Origin: Bacteroidales bacterium
Lineage (GTDB): Bacteria > Bacteroidota > Bacteroidia > Bacteroidales > VadinHA17
Reading direction: 5' to 3'
Length of the DNA: 31,063 bases
Assembly: GCA_016936695.1 (NCBI GenBank)
Contig: JAFGXK010000043.1
Span: forward strand, 1 to 31,063
Shown here piece by piece: positions 15,635 to 23,900 of the stretch (the first letter of the stretch is position 1; every line of letters starts with the position of its first letter). A program made the position numbers and the translations under genes. The notes beneath the pieces are model-generated. The model was given only the letters and a program-made list of their open reading frames with translations, did no database searches and was not told the DNA's origin.

Positions 15635-16493
15635 CCAGAAATCAGGATTCTGCTTCGGTGTTCACAATGCAGTAGAGATTGCGGAAGAAGCCCTGCTTGA
15701 CGGGGAAAAAGTCTATTCGCTGGGTTCCCTTATGCATAACGACATGGAAATGCATCGTCTTTCTTCACTGGGATTGATAACAATCGACCATGAACAGTTC
15801 AGGGCCCTGAAAAACTGCAAAGTACTTATAAGGGCACACGGAGAACCTCCTGAAACATACAGGCTGGCCCTCGAAAACAATATAACTATAATTGAAGCGA
15901 CCTGCCCCATTGTCAGAAAACTACAGTTGAAGATCAGGAAGACCTGGAATGACTTCAGAGACAGTGAGGGGCAGATAGTAATATTCGGGAAGCCGGGGCA
16001 TGCAGAGGTGATAGGACTTATGGGCCAGACGGATAACGAAGGACTGCTTGTGTCAAAGGCGGCCGATATCGATAAGATAGATTTTTCACGTCCCGTGGCT
16101 CTCTTTTCCCAGACTACAATGGAGATAACCGAGTTTGCGAATATCAGGCAGCTGATATACGACAGAATGAAAGTAAGGGGAATTGCCGACCCCGAAAAGG
16201 ATCTTATGGTCTTCAACACTGTCTGCAGCCAGGTTTCCGGCAGGGAGCCTCATCTCAGAGCTTTTGCCGCAGAGCATGATACAATTATTTTTGTCAGCGG
16301 CAAAGACAGTTCAAACGGCAGGATGCTTTACTCCGTATGTAAAAGCATCAATCCCGAAACTCATTTCATTTCATCGGTTGAGGAGATAGAAAAATCGTGG
16401 TTTGAAGGCAGGGAATCGGTAGGAATATGCGGCGCGACCTCAACTCCGAGATGGCTGATAAGGAAAGTAAAAAATCACATCCGGAACCTCTGA
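15618..16493 (+). CDS. ispH: 4-hydroxy-3-methylbut-2-enyl diphosphate reductase
   Basis: Last step of the MEP isoprenoid pathway: reduces HMBPP to IPP and DMAPP using a [4Fe-4S] cluster. The 291 residues hold the three cluster cysteines in SGFCFGV (Cys12), EATCPIV (Cys96) and NTVCSQVSGRE (Cys203). Active-site motifs are also present: LMHNDMEM (His in the position of E. coli His41), IRAHGEPPE, GKPGHAEVIGLMGQT and SQTTMEI. The third-cysteine motif reads TVCSQVSGRE rather than the more usual TICxATxxRQ, and the C-terminal motif is GICGATSTPRWL. Both are tolerable variants. It overlaps cmk by 17 bases and should be translationally coupled to it. Confidence 0.95.
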   Translation: MKIEIDQKSGFCFGVHNAVEIAEEALLDGEKVYSLGSLMHNDMEMHRLSSLGLITIDHEQFRALKNCKVLIRAHGEPPETYRLALENNITIIEATCPIVRKLQLKIRKTWNDFRDSEGQIVIFGKPGHAEVIGLMGQTDNEGLLVSKAADIDKIDFSRPVALFSQTTMEITEFANIRQLIYDRMKVRGIADPEKDLMVFNTVCSQVSGREPHLRAFAAEHDTIIFVSGKDSSNGRMLYSVCKSINPETHFISSVEEIEKSWFEGRESVGICGATSTPRWLIRKVKNHIRNL

Positions 16494-16512
16494 GGAATAT
16501 ACAACCGGAAAT

Positions 16513-17373
16513 ATGAAGGCTAAATCAAACAAGAAGTCAAGGATTGCGAGGCTTTCTGTCGCCTCAAACTCACTGCTTATTGCAATGAAATTTACAATAG
16601 GTTTTATAAGCGGATCCGTCAGTATTATTTCTGAAGCCATTCATTCATCAATGGATCTTGTGGCAGCTCTGATCGCTTTCTTTGCCGTAAGGGTTTCCGA
16701 CACGCCACCTGATTCCAGGCATCCCTACGGACATGGCAAGGTAGAGAACATATCCGGAGTCATTGAAGGTCTGCTCATCCTTGTCGCAGCGTTTATAATT
16801 ATTTTTGAAGCGGTAAAGAAACTGATTGGCAGTCACTCCCTTCCGGAATCTGTATGGATAGGTGCCATTGTAATGCTGATTTCAGGTATAGTCAACATCT
16901 ATGTTTCGCGTAAACTATACAAAGTCGCCCGCGAAACCGGGTCGCTTGCGCTCGAAGCTGACGCGTTGCACCTGAAGACCGACGTTTACACATCGCTGGG
17001 TGTTGCTGCCGGGCTTGGGCTCATATACTTCACCGGTATTGTATGGCTCGATCCTGTAATAGCTATACTTGTGGCTCTTTTCATCCTTAAGGAATCCTAT
17101 AACCTTATATCCAGGGCCTTCTCTCCCCTTCTCGATACTTCATGGCCGGAAGATGAAATCAGGGACCTTGAAAAACTCCTCAGCGAAATGAACGTAAACT
17201 TCCACGACCTCAGGACCCGTGTGGCTGGCAATTACAAATTCGTGGACGTTCATATTGAGCTCCCTGAGAATGAATCGGTTGGCAATGCTCATACTTACTG
17301 CGACAATATTGAGGAAAAACTTAAAGAAATATATTCTGACATTACTGTTACCATTCACGTAGAGCCTTGCTGA
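16513..17373 (+). CDS. Cation diffusion facilitator family metal exporter
   Basis: Proton-driven efflux of divalent cations (Zn, Fe, Mn, Co or Cd) across the inner membrane. The 286 residues hold six probable membrane segments and a cytoplasmic C-terminal domain. The metal-site motifs are EAIHSSMDL (~41-49, helix 2) and EADALHLKTDVYTS (~147-160, helix 5), with the signature HPYGHGKVENI (~70-80) between helices 2 and 3. The C-terminal domain shows the usual DVHIELPE and IEEKLKEI patterns. Helix 2 carries E rather than D in its first position, so the specific ion cannot be assigned safely. It starts 19 bases after ispH and probably is read from the same transcript. It converges on copA with only 24 bases between them. 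Confidence 0.92.
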   Translation: MKAKSNKKSRIARLSVASNSLLIAMKFTIGFISGSVSIISEAIHSSMDLVAALIAFFAVRVSDTPPDSRHPYGHGKVENISGVIEGLLILVAAFIIIFEAVKKLIGSHSLPESVWIGAIVMLISGIVNIYVSRKLYKVARETGSLALEADALHLKTDVYTSLGVAAGLGLIYFTGIVWLDPVIAILVALFILKESYNLISRAFSPLLDTSWPEDEIRDLEKLLSEMNVNFHDLRTRVAGNYKFVDVHIELPENESVGNAHTYCDNIEEKLKEIYSDITVTIHVEPC

Positions 17374-17397
17374 CCGGGGCTTCCCCAACCGTGATGA

Positions 17398-19650
17398 TCA
17401 TTTCATATATTTTAATCTCAGGCTGTTGCTCACCACACTCACACTGCTCAATGCCATGGCTGCCCCTGCTATCATCGGGTTGAGCAGGAATCCGGTGAGA
17501 GGATACAGGATACCTGCGGCAATAGGGATACCGATAACATTGTAGATGAATGCCCAGAAGAGGTTCTGCCGTATCGTTCTGACTGTGTTTCGGCTTAAAC
17601 GGATAGCCGAGGGTATTACCGAAAGGTCGTTCCCGATAATTGTCATTCCCGCAGCATCGATGGCTATATCCGATCCTCTGCCCATGGCGATGCTCACATC
17701 AGCCTGCGCAAGAGCCTGGCTGTCGTTGATACCGTCTCCGGCCATTCCGACAACCCTGCCCGATGACTGCAATGTCTTTATGAATTCCGCCTTATCTGAG
17801 GGCATCATCTCCGCTTCTAAGTTTTTTATCCCAGTCTGCCTCGCCACAGCTTCTGCAGTCTTCCTGTTATCACCCGTAACCAGGTAAACATCGATGCCCA
17901 TTTCTCCCAGTCCAATCACTGCTTCGGCCGATGTGGCACGTAAAGTGTCAGAAACAGACAAAACAGCAATAACCCTTTTGCTGTCTGCAAACCAGATAAC
18001 AGTGGATGCATTTCTCTCTTCCTCTTCAGCATATTTCATCAACGCTTCATCCGGCAAAAGGCCTTTGCCTGTGATCAGGCTCAGTGACCCGGCATAATAA
18101 ACCTCGCCTCCCACGATGCCTGTTATTCCTTTCCCTGTAATGCTTTCCGCTTTTTCAACAGGAAGGTCTGAAGCATTTTTTTCGAGGAATCCGACCACCG
18201 CCCAGGCAAGAGGATGCTCCGAGAGCTTTTCGAGACTATAAAGAATATCTCTTCCCCTCAACTCTTCCGTTTCCTGCCGCCATCTGATCTTATCAACCGA
18301 AGGCTTTCCCCTGGTTAGAGTGCCTGTCTTGTCAAGTACAATCGCATTCATTCTGTGAGTCAGTTCAAGAGCTGCCGCGTCCTTTATAAGAATACCCTTT
18401 TCGGCTCCTTTTCCGATCCCGACCATTATCGCAGTCGGCGTTGCCAGTCCCAGGGCACACGGGCATGCGATGACCAGAACTGTTATCATTGCCATCAATC
18501 CCGGAGCAAAGCCGTCCTCCCCTAATGCAATCATCCAGACGGCAAAGGAAAGGACTGCAATAGCCACCACTGCCGGAACGAATATGGATGCAACTTTGTC
18601 AACCAGTTTCTGAACGGGTGCCTTACTTCCCTGTGCCTCCTGTACAAGTCTGATAATACTGCTAAGCAATGTATCCGATCCCACTTTTTCCGCAACAAAC
18701 TGAAAGCTTCCCTTCTGGTTTATTGTACCGGCAAAGACCTCCGACCCGGGCTCCTTAAGCACTGCCACCGGTTCACCGCTTATCATGCTTTCATCAATAT
18801 AGCTTCTGCCCGAGCTTACCCTGCCGTCGACCGGGATATTCTCGCCGGGTCTTACAAGAATTGTATCACCCGGGACTACCTTTGAGATAAGGAATTCACG
18901 GATCTCCCCGCCTGGCAGAACTTTAAACAAAGTTTTTGGCTGAAGTCCCATGAGCTTTTTTATCGCCGATGAAGTGTTCGCCTTTGCATTGTCTTCCAGA
19001 AGCCTTCCCAGAAGAACCAGGGCTATGACAACCCCTGCAGCTTCAAAGTAAACATGTGCATGAAGGCCCCTGCTGTGCCAGAACTCAGGGAAAAGAACAT
19101 TAAACACACTGAACAGATATGCTATCCCCGTGCTCAGGGCAACAAGTGTATCCATTGTTGTGTGCCGGTGCCTGATTTGCTTCCATGCATTGATGAAAAA
19201 GGAAGATCCCGACCAGAATACAATAGGTGTTGCAAGTGCCCACATTATGTATTCCGACAATGGAAGGTCCATGAAAACCATGCTTACCAGGAACAGGGGA
19301 ATTGCAAGGGCTATGGCGGTCACGGCCTTTCGTTTCAGCAGCCTGTGGTTAAGCATCTGAAGTGAAGCAAGCTCTTCCCTTGCAACTTCCGAATCGCTTG
19401 TTATCAGGTCATATCCTGCCGACACCACGGCTTCCCTAAGATCATCGGGAGTAACCTTCTCCGGGAGATAATCGAGGGTAACAATCTGGGATGCCAGGTT
19501 TACCGAAGCCGATACTACGCCCGGCTGCTTTTTTATTGTCGATTCAATGTTTGCAGCACACGAAGCACACGACATTCCTGTCACCGGAAACTGTTTCCTC
19601 ACACGGTTCCCGGCTGTGGAGTCATTCGTATTATGAATTTCACTTTTCAC
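17398..19650 (-). CDS. copA: Copper-translocating P-type ATPase (CopA type)
   Basis: P1B-type ATPase that exports Cu(I). The 750 residues contain one N-terminal heavy-metal domain with GMSCASCAANIE (~25-36), eight expected membrane segments, the phosphatase motif ISGEP, the transmembrane CPC metal site in ACPCALGLATP (~392-402), the phosphorylated Asp in DKTGTLTRGKP (~440), the HP dipeptide in SEHPLAWAV, and GDGINDSQAL (~636). These identify P1B-1. The C-terminal end has NPMIAGAAMALSSVSVVSN, including the M-x-x-S-S helix found in copper pumps. The start is GTG at 19648-19650. No CopZ chaperone or CueR-like regulator is adjacent. Confidence 0.94.
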   Translation of the reverse strand: MKSEIHNTNDSTAGNRVRKQFPVTGMSCASCAANIESTIKKQPGVVSASVNLASQIVTLDYLPEKVTPDDLREAVVSAGYDLITSDSEVAREELASLQMLNHRLLKRKAVTAIALAIPLFLVSMVFMDLPLSEYIMWALATPIVFWSGSSFFINAWKQIRHRHTTMDTLVALSTGIAYLFSVFNVLFPEFWHSRGLHAHVYFEAAGVVIALVLLGRLLEDNAKANTSSAIKKLMGLQPKTLFKVLPGGEIREFLISKVVPGDTILVRPGENIPVDGRVSSGRSYIDESMISGEPVAVLKEPGSEVFAGTINQKGSFQFVAEKVGSDTLLSSIIRLVQEAQGSKAPVQKLVDKVASIFVPAVVAIAVLSFAVWMIALGEDGFAPGLMAMITVLVIACPCALGLATPTAIMVGIGKGAEKGILIKDAAALELTHRMNAIVLDKTGTLTRGKPSVDKIRWRQETEELRGRDILYSLEKLSEHPLAWAVVGFLEKNASDLPVEKAESITGKGITGIVGGEVYYAGSLSLITGKGLLPDEALMKYAEEEERNASTVIWFADSKRVIAVLSVSDTLRATSAEAVIGLGEMGIDVYLVTGDNRKTAEAVARQTGIKNLEAEMMPSDKAEFIKTLQSSGRVVGMAGDGINDSQALAQADVSIAMGRGSDIAIDAAGMTIIGNDLSVIPSAIRLSRNTVRTIRQNLFWAFIYNVIGIPIAAGILYPLTGFLLNPMIAGAAMALSSVSVVSNSLRLKYMK

Positions 19651-19732
19651 TTTGCTGTGCCTTTGTTGTTCCCCATAATACTAACAAACAAGGCAGCAGA
19701 AAGTTAATCCAATTGCCGCAGTCTAAAAGATT

Positions 19733-20725
19733 TTATCTTGAACGTACCTCTCTTTTCATGAACGAAATGTATGAAAGCACGAAGCAGATTACAGTTGCTG
19801 CCACCAGACCGGTAAGCTGGGGCCAGACTATCATCAGGCTCTGTCCAAGGGGAAGCGATCCCGGAATGGTGCCGTAAATTTTCTCAACAGTCAGCGGACC
19901 GAGGGTTCTTACTGTAGGAACAAGCACAGTTGTGGTTGCGTCGCTGAACAATTGACCCGGAAGCACCCTGAAAAGGTTCATCACGAATTCCTGGTAAGCC
20001 ATAACCTGTCCCGCCGAGGCATTGGCCGATGGTTCAGCTGCTTTTGCTATAAGGCTTACAAGAATACTGTAGAAGACCGTCAGGAAAAGCCACACGGCTA
20101 TGCCGGCCAGGGCAGACGTTGCAGGCTGGCGGAATTTTACCGAAAAGAAAATCGACAGGTTAAGCCAGAAAGAAATATAGAGTATACTAATAAAAATGAA
20201 GAATACTATTCTCAGGAACTCATCAGCTGTGGGAGGAATCCCGATGGCAATCAGGCCTGCTCCGGTTACCAGGAATCCAAGACTGAACATCATAACGCTA
20301 AGCACTATAATGGCAGCGGTAAACTTACTGTTTAATACATAATCCCTGTGAACCGGCTGTGACAGAATGCGGCTCAGGGTTCCTCTGTTCTCCTCTGCAT
20401 TTATTGCATCAAATCCCATTATCAATCCAAGAAGGGGACCCAGGAAGCTTATGAAAACGAAGAATGAAGGGAGCGTTCCATCCGATGCAGTGAACAACCT
20501 CAGGAAGATAAATGAGTCGCCCGTTGCATTGGCTTTTACCGCCTCATCAATATTTGAAATGGCTACTGATACCGAGCCAAGGCAAGTAAGAAAAACAAGA
20601 AGAAGCAAGATCATAAACCGCCAGCTCCTGACGTAATCAGAGATCTCCTTGTTTACCATTGCCATAAAAGGATGGAGAGCCCTGCTGCTCCCCTTCCCTG
20701 CTGAAATATTATCGCTGTTTTTCAT
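19733..20725 (-). CDS. ABC transporter permease (ABC-2 type)
   Basis: Membrane half of an ABC-2 type exporter encoded with the overlapping ATPase. From the ATG at 20725 it has 330 residues. A first helix follows ISDYVRSWRFMILLLLVF, and five or so further helices follow, with a large extracytoplasmic loop between helices 1 and 2. The segment AINAEENRGTLSRILSQPVHR (cytoplasmic loop after helix 2) is the signature of NosY/YhaP-like permeases. A longer frame to 20755 exists, but 20725 gives a 17-base overlap with the ATPase and a GAGGG just upstream. The cargo is unknown. The third member of the unit is a NEW3-domain protein, so something acting at the cell surface is likely. Confidence 0.88.
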   Translation of the reverse strand: MKNSDNISAGKGSSRALHPFMAMVNKEISDYVRSWRFMILLLLVFLTCLGSVSVAISNIDEAVKANATGDSFIFLRLFTASDGTLPSFFVFISFLGPLLGLIMGFDAINAEENRGTLSRILSQPVHRDYVLNSKFTAAIIVLSVMMFSLGFLVTGAGLIAIGIPPTADEFLRIVFFIFISILYISFWLNLSIFFSVKFRQPATSALAGIAVWLFLTVFYSILVSLIAKAAEPSANASAGQVMAYQEFVMNLFRVLPGQLFSDATTTVLVPTVRTLGPLTVEKIYGTIPGSLPLGQSLMIVWPQLTGLVAATVICFVLSYISFMKREVRSR

Positions 20726-21683
20726 ATCCCTCGAAATAACGGTTATAAATATCATCCAGACCGTATTCCTTTCCCGAAAGGGAAGTCAGCACGTAGCCCG
20801 AATCGAGGATCACCCTTGCAATATCGCCTGATACATCGCCGGAACATGCTGATCTGAAAATATTGCCGCTGACCTCAACCGATACAATTCCGTCAATGTC
20901 ACCCAGTTTCTGTTTTATCCGCGCAATAGTCTCTGCAGCCTTCACGGGATTTTCAGGCAGACTGACTCCTGCCTCGATTGCCAATGGCTCGTGTGAGAAG
21001 AGTTTGCGCGAAAGTGCGTCAATATCACCAACTGCGATCAGCTGACCTCCGACGAAAATACCTACCCTGTCACAGACGGTCTGTATCTGGTGCAGGTGGT
21101 GAGAAGAAAGCAGTACTGTATTCTTCTCTTCCCTGCTCAGCCGTACGATCAGCGAAAGAAACTCATTGACGCCACGCGGATCTATTCCCAGGGTAGGTTC
21201 GTCAAGTATTATGACCTCAGGTTCCTTTACAAGAACATCGGCAAGACCCAGGCGTTGCCGCATACCTCTTGAATATTTCCCGGCCTTTTTTGATTCCTCG
21301 CCCGACAGTCCGACTCTTTCAAGCAGATGCATCACTCTTTCCCTGGCTTCCCGTTCGGGTATGGAGTTAAGCCTGGCTGTATACATAAGGTTCTCGAATC
21401 CGGTATAGTCTTCGTAAAAACCGACATCCTCGGGCAGGTATCCGACTTTTCTTTTTACTTCAACCGGATTTGTTGTCGGATTAATTCCGCACACCCTTAG
21501 AGTTCCGGAAGTCGGTTCCGTAAGCCCGAGCATCATCAGTATGGTTGTCGATTTGCCCGCGCCGTTCGGACCGAGCAAACCAAATATTTCACCCTTATCC
21601 ACACTCAGGCTGAGGTTGCCGACAGCGGTGAATGACCCGTATTTCTTAGTCAGGTCAGTTAATTCAATAACCGGGCCGTCCAT
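20709..21683 (-). CDS. ABC transporter ATP-binding protein
   Basis: Cytoplasmic ATPase that drives the partner permease. The 324 residues include Walker A GPNGAGKST (~38-46), the ABC signature in YSRGMRQRLGLADV (~138-151), Walker B VIILDEPTLGIDP (~158-170) and the switch histidine in LLSSHHLHQI. The C-terminal ~90 residues form an added domain with alternating I/V patterns, common in ABC-2 exporters of the drug/NosF type. The ATG at 21683 has AAGGAGGT five bases upstream, an unusually strong site for this phylum. The SD overlaps the last two codons and stop of the NEW3 gene, so the two are tightly coupled, and the 3' end overlaps the permease by 17 bases. Confidence 0.94.
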   Translation of the reverse strand: MDGPVIELTDLTKKYGSFTAVGNLSLSVDKGEIFGLLGPNGAGKSTTILMMLGLTEPTSGTLRVCGINPTTNPVEVKRKVGYLPEDVGFYEDYTGFENLMYTARLNSIPEREARERVMHLLERVGLSGEESKKAGKYSRGMRQRLGLADVLVKEPEVIILDEPTLGIDPRGVNEFLSLIVRLSREEKNTVLLSSHHLHQIQTVCDRVGIFVGGQLIAVGDIDALSRKLFSHEPLAIEAGVSLPENPVKAAETIARIKQKLGDIDGIVSVEVSGNIFRSACSGDVSGDIARVILDSGYVLTSLSGKEYGLDDIYNRYFEGYEKQR

Positions 21684-21686
21684 TAA

Positions 21687-22838
21687 TTACCTCCTTCCGT
21701 ACTTGCGGAACAGATAAAAAATACCGCCGAGGGCTCCAAGAATGATAAAAACACCTACCCATCCCCAGAGCATTGGCGTTTTTACAGTAACTCTGAATGA
21801 TATCCTGCTTGTCGATTCAGGTATCGTTGCATCCATGGTGGTTACATAATCGCCTGCAATCGCCTTCTTATAGGCTTTCAGTGTTGCCCCGACCTGAACA
21901 GACTCCCCGGGAGCTATTCTGTCGATGTTTGCAGGATCAAAAGTGACCTCCCAGTTCAACGGGGCACCTGATTCGAGTTTTATATTTAAAAGCTCCAGGG
22001 AACCTGTATTCTGGACAACCAGCGGAATACGTTTGGTTTCACCTGCCGTGATGCTGGTGCTGAGGAGTCCTGTCGGGGTGGTAAGATTGAGTCCGTATGT
22101 TCCTGTTATTACTACCTCGAAATCGAGTGCAGCAGTGGAAGCGCTTGTTGCAACCATTGCCCTGATTTTATAGGTCCCTGCTTTTGAATTATCGGGAGGA
22201 TTGACATCCACTCCCATATCTACCTTTCCGCTGGCAAGCACATCAACCGAAGTGGCCTGCTGGTAGTTCGGCTTGAAAGTCACAATCCAGCCCGGAGGAT
22301 AATCGGCCGTCAGTGCATAATGCTGATTATCGGCCGTAAGATTGTTAATGGTAGTCTGAAAGTTGAATGTTGAGGTGGATGTTCCCTGCATGTTTGCCTG
22401 CTTGGTAGTGAACTCGGTTTTGTATGTTCCCTGCGAGGCGACAACAAGAGTCAGAGGCAGTTCATCAAAGTCGCCTGCCTTTACCTGGAACCGATAGCTT
22501 CCCCTGTTAACCTTTAAGGGAACTTCAACCCTCAGGGTAAAGCTTTTCTTATCGCCCGGAAGCACGGAGATCTCACTTACATTAAAGCCTCCCGATTTGA
22601 CCGTGTTGTTCCAGCTTGCAGGTATTCCTGATACGGTAATCCCGGCGTTGATGATGTCATCTGAGTTATTAATAAGGTCGATCGAATAATCGACCGCCTC
22701 TCCCGGCGCTACCGAGATCTTGAGAAAGGGGGTGTAAAGCTTCACGCTGTCCGATGGAGCGGAAGCATTTGTACTAAGCGATAAACAGACCAGAATCGCT
22801 GTGGAAATTGCTTTCAACGAACAAGTACTGATTGACAT
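21687..22838 (-). CDS. NEW3-domain exported protein with C-terminal membrane anchor
   Basis: The 383-residue protein has a probable signal peptide (ending near TNASAPSD), then three to four immunoglobulin-like beta domains of the NPCBM-associated NEW3 type. They show repeating motifs such as APGEAVDYSIDLINNSDD, NVSEISVLPGDKKSFTLRV and IAPGESVQVGATL. One membrane helix (LWGWVGVFIILGALGGIFYLF) and the basic tail RKYGRR end it, so the domains would face the periplasm with a short cytoplasmic tail. It comes first in a three-gene unit with an ABC ATPase and permease, an arrangement found also in other phyla, with no settled role. A possible job is to bind or guide the exported substrate, but this is inference. 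A GGAGGAA site precedes its ATG. Confidence 0.8.
   Translation of the reverse strand: MSISTCSLKAISTAILVCLSLSTNASAPSDSVKLYTPFLKISVAPGEAVDYSIDLINNSDDIINAGITVSGIPASWNNTVKSGGFNVSEISVLPGDKKSFTLRVEVPLKVNRGSYRFQVKAGDFDELPLTLVVASQGTYKTEFTTKQANMQGTSTSTFNFQTTINNLTADNQHYALTADYPPGWIVTFKPNYQQATSVDVLASGKVDMGVDVNPPDNSKAGTYKIRAMVATSASTAALDFEVVITGTYGLNLTTPTGLLSTSITAGETKRIPLVVQNTGSLELLNIKLESGAPLNWEVTFDPANIDRIAPGESVQVGATLKAYKKAIAGDYVTTMDATIPESTSRISFRVTVKTPMLWGWVGVFIILGALGGIFYLFRKYGRR
21689..21696 (-). promoter_or_regulatory. Consensus Shine-Dalgarno site of the ABC ATPase gene
   Basis: AAGGAGGT stands five bases before the ATG at 21683. The same bases encode the last residues and stop of the NEW3 protein. Other start sites in this window lack such a site, apart from that of the NEW3 gene. 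Confidence 0.75.
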
Positions 22839-22843
22839 AAACG

Positions 22844-22850
22844 TTCCTCC
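22844..22850 (-). promoter_or_regulatory. Consensus Shine-Dalgarno site of the NEW3 gene
   Basis: GGAGGAA, five bases before the ATG at 22838, complementary to the 16S rRNA tail. Such sites are rare at start codons in Bacteroidota and in this window. Confidence 0.65.
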
Positions 22851-22879
22851 ATTAATTTAAATGACAAAAAATACTGCCG

Positions 22880-22887
22880 CAAATGTA
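22880..22887 (-). promoter_or_regulatory. Probable -7 element (TACATTTG) of the NEW3-ABC unit
   Basis: An exact TAnnTTTG match, about 42 bases before the NEW3 start. No good TTTG lies near -33. The rest of the 254-bp gap to yqeY is A+T-rich, with a run of eleven pyrimidines, and shows nothing else. Confidence 0.4.
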
Positions 22888-23092
22888 AAAATCATGTATT
22901 TTTTTTAAAAGCCCGATTTTTTAAATTACTGTTTGTATTTTCTTAAATTTTTGTTAAAAATCTCCTTCCGTCTAATACAATTGATGTTCAATTTACGGAT
23001 ATTTGCAGGTCCATCCGGACTCGCCTTACGCCGCATACCGCACGTCAAACATTGTTTTATTAACTTTATTGAGATATATTAAACTGAATTAA

Positions 23093-23542
23093 ATGACACT
23101 AACAGAAAAAATTGCAGCCGATCTGATCACTGCCATGAAATCGAAAGATACTGTATCGCTCGAAGCCCTCAGGGCAGCAAAGACAGCGTTCCTGCTTGCT
23201 CTTTCGGAGAAAGGCTCCGGCAGCAGTCTGACACCGGAAGAGGAGACCAGGATAATCCAGAAACTTGTGAAGCAGAGACGCGAATCCGCACAGATCTACA
23301 GGGAAAACAACAGGACCGACCTCAGCGACAAAGAGACATCCGAAGCGGATGTGCTTGAGAAGTATCTTCCGGCAAAAATGAGCGAAGAAGAACTGGAGAG
23401 AGTCGTCAGGGCTATGATAGGACGGGTTGGGGCAAAATCAGCATCAGACCTCGGAAAGGTAATGGGCCCGGCCATGAAAGAACTTGCCGGCAAGGCCGAC
23501 GGGAAAGAAATATCAGCGATGGTCAGGAAGCTGCTGGGATAA
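23093..23542 (+). CDS. GatB/YqeY domain-containing protein
   Basis: Small cytoplasmic protein of the YqeY family, related to the C-terminal tRNA-interacting domain of the amidotransferase subunit GatB. The exact role of the free-standing form is not settled. The 149 residues match the family length. Typical blocks are ALRAAKTAFLLAL (~26-38), IIQKLVKQRRESAQIYRENN (~60-80), EADVLEKYLPAKMSEEEL and DLGKVMGPAMKELAGKADGK near the C-terminus. The ATG at 23093 has no ribosome-binding site. The gene diverges from the NEW3/ABC unit and is followed directly by tandem repeats. Confidence 0.93.
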   Translation: MTLTEKIAADLITAMKSKDTVSLEALRAAKTAFLLALSEKGSGSSLTPEEETRIIQKLVKQRRESAQIYRENNRTDLSDKETSEADVLEKYLPAKMSEEELERVVRAMIGRVGAKSASDLGKVMGPAMKELAGKADGKEISAMVRKLLG

Positions 23543-23749
23543 TAAGAAAGTCGTGCGGTCATGCGGTCATGCGGTCATGCGGTCCTGCAGTCGTGCGGTT
23601 CCCGAATCGCCTCGCTCCCGGGATTTCGGCTGCGCCTCAACGTGCAGAGTCGTGCAATCATGCAGTCGTGCAGATTTTCCCTTTAAAACGTCTCTAAGCC
23701 ATTTCGTCCCTCAGTCCCATCGTCTCCTCAAGCCTCACGCCTTCACTTA
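23543..23749. other. Repeat-bearing intergenic region downstream of yqeY
   Basis: Between yqeY and the fragment at 23750 there is no gene. The space is filled by 8-bp tandem repeats, a spacer with the palindrome TCCCGGGA, and a pyrimidine-rich stretch (GTCTCTAAGCC...CTCACGCC) that recalls the repeats at 24525-24590. Confidence 0.6.
23550..23672 (+). repeat. Two blocks of 8-bp tandem repeats (GTCRTGCR type)
   Basis: Block one (23550-23597) is six contiguous octamers: GTCGTGCG, three copies of GTCATGCG, GTCCTGCA, GTCGTGCG. Block two (23649-23672) is GTCGTGCA, ATCATGCA, GTCGTGCA. They are separated by about 50 bases. The phase is continuous within each block. The period, 8, does not suit a coding repeat. 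Confidence 0.85.
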
Positions 23750-23893
23750 TTAAAAGCCTGTCGACTTGTTGTCGGAGCCGTCGAGCTTCAGAGTCATCTC
23801 ATTCACCTCGTCATCATCCCATTCAACCACCGAAAATGATTTAACCAAAAACAAGTCTCCATCGTGAATTTGGAAAGTTTGCTGGCCGGCAAG
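23750..23893 (-). pseudogene. Probable remnant of a paralogue of the neighbouring secreted protein
   Basis: A frame without its own start, ending in TAA at 23750-23752, encodes LAGQQTFQIHDGDLFLVKSF and, further on, NEMTLKLDGSDNKSTGF. This aligns by eye with the central part of the gene just upstream (KEVIIAQTGNDMSVEKHSEF and STDKLTLDGKECTNTAF). The N-terminus is missing. It looks like the leftover of a tandem duplication, truncated on both sides. The similarity is weak and short, so a chance frame remains possible. Confidence 0.35.
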
Positions 23894-23900
23894 TATTTTC

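Noticed and set aside
15713..16219. 168-codon minus-strand frame opposite ispH
   Set aside because: It is antisense to a strongly supported gene and shows only a random hydrophobic pattern.
17376..17386. Terminator between the CDF transporter and copA
   Set aside because: The hairpin GGGG-CTT-CCCC has only four pairs and no T tract, too weak to call.
17398..19650. Heavy-metal resistance island formed by the CDF transporter and copA
   Set aside because: The two are convergent, the CDF gene belongs to the cmk-ispH transcript, and no regulator or transfer sign is present; ordinary chromosomal metal homeostasis explains them.
23550..23672. CRISPR array
   Set aside because: The 8-bp units are contiguous without unique spacers, and no cas gene is present.
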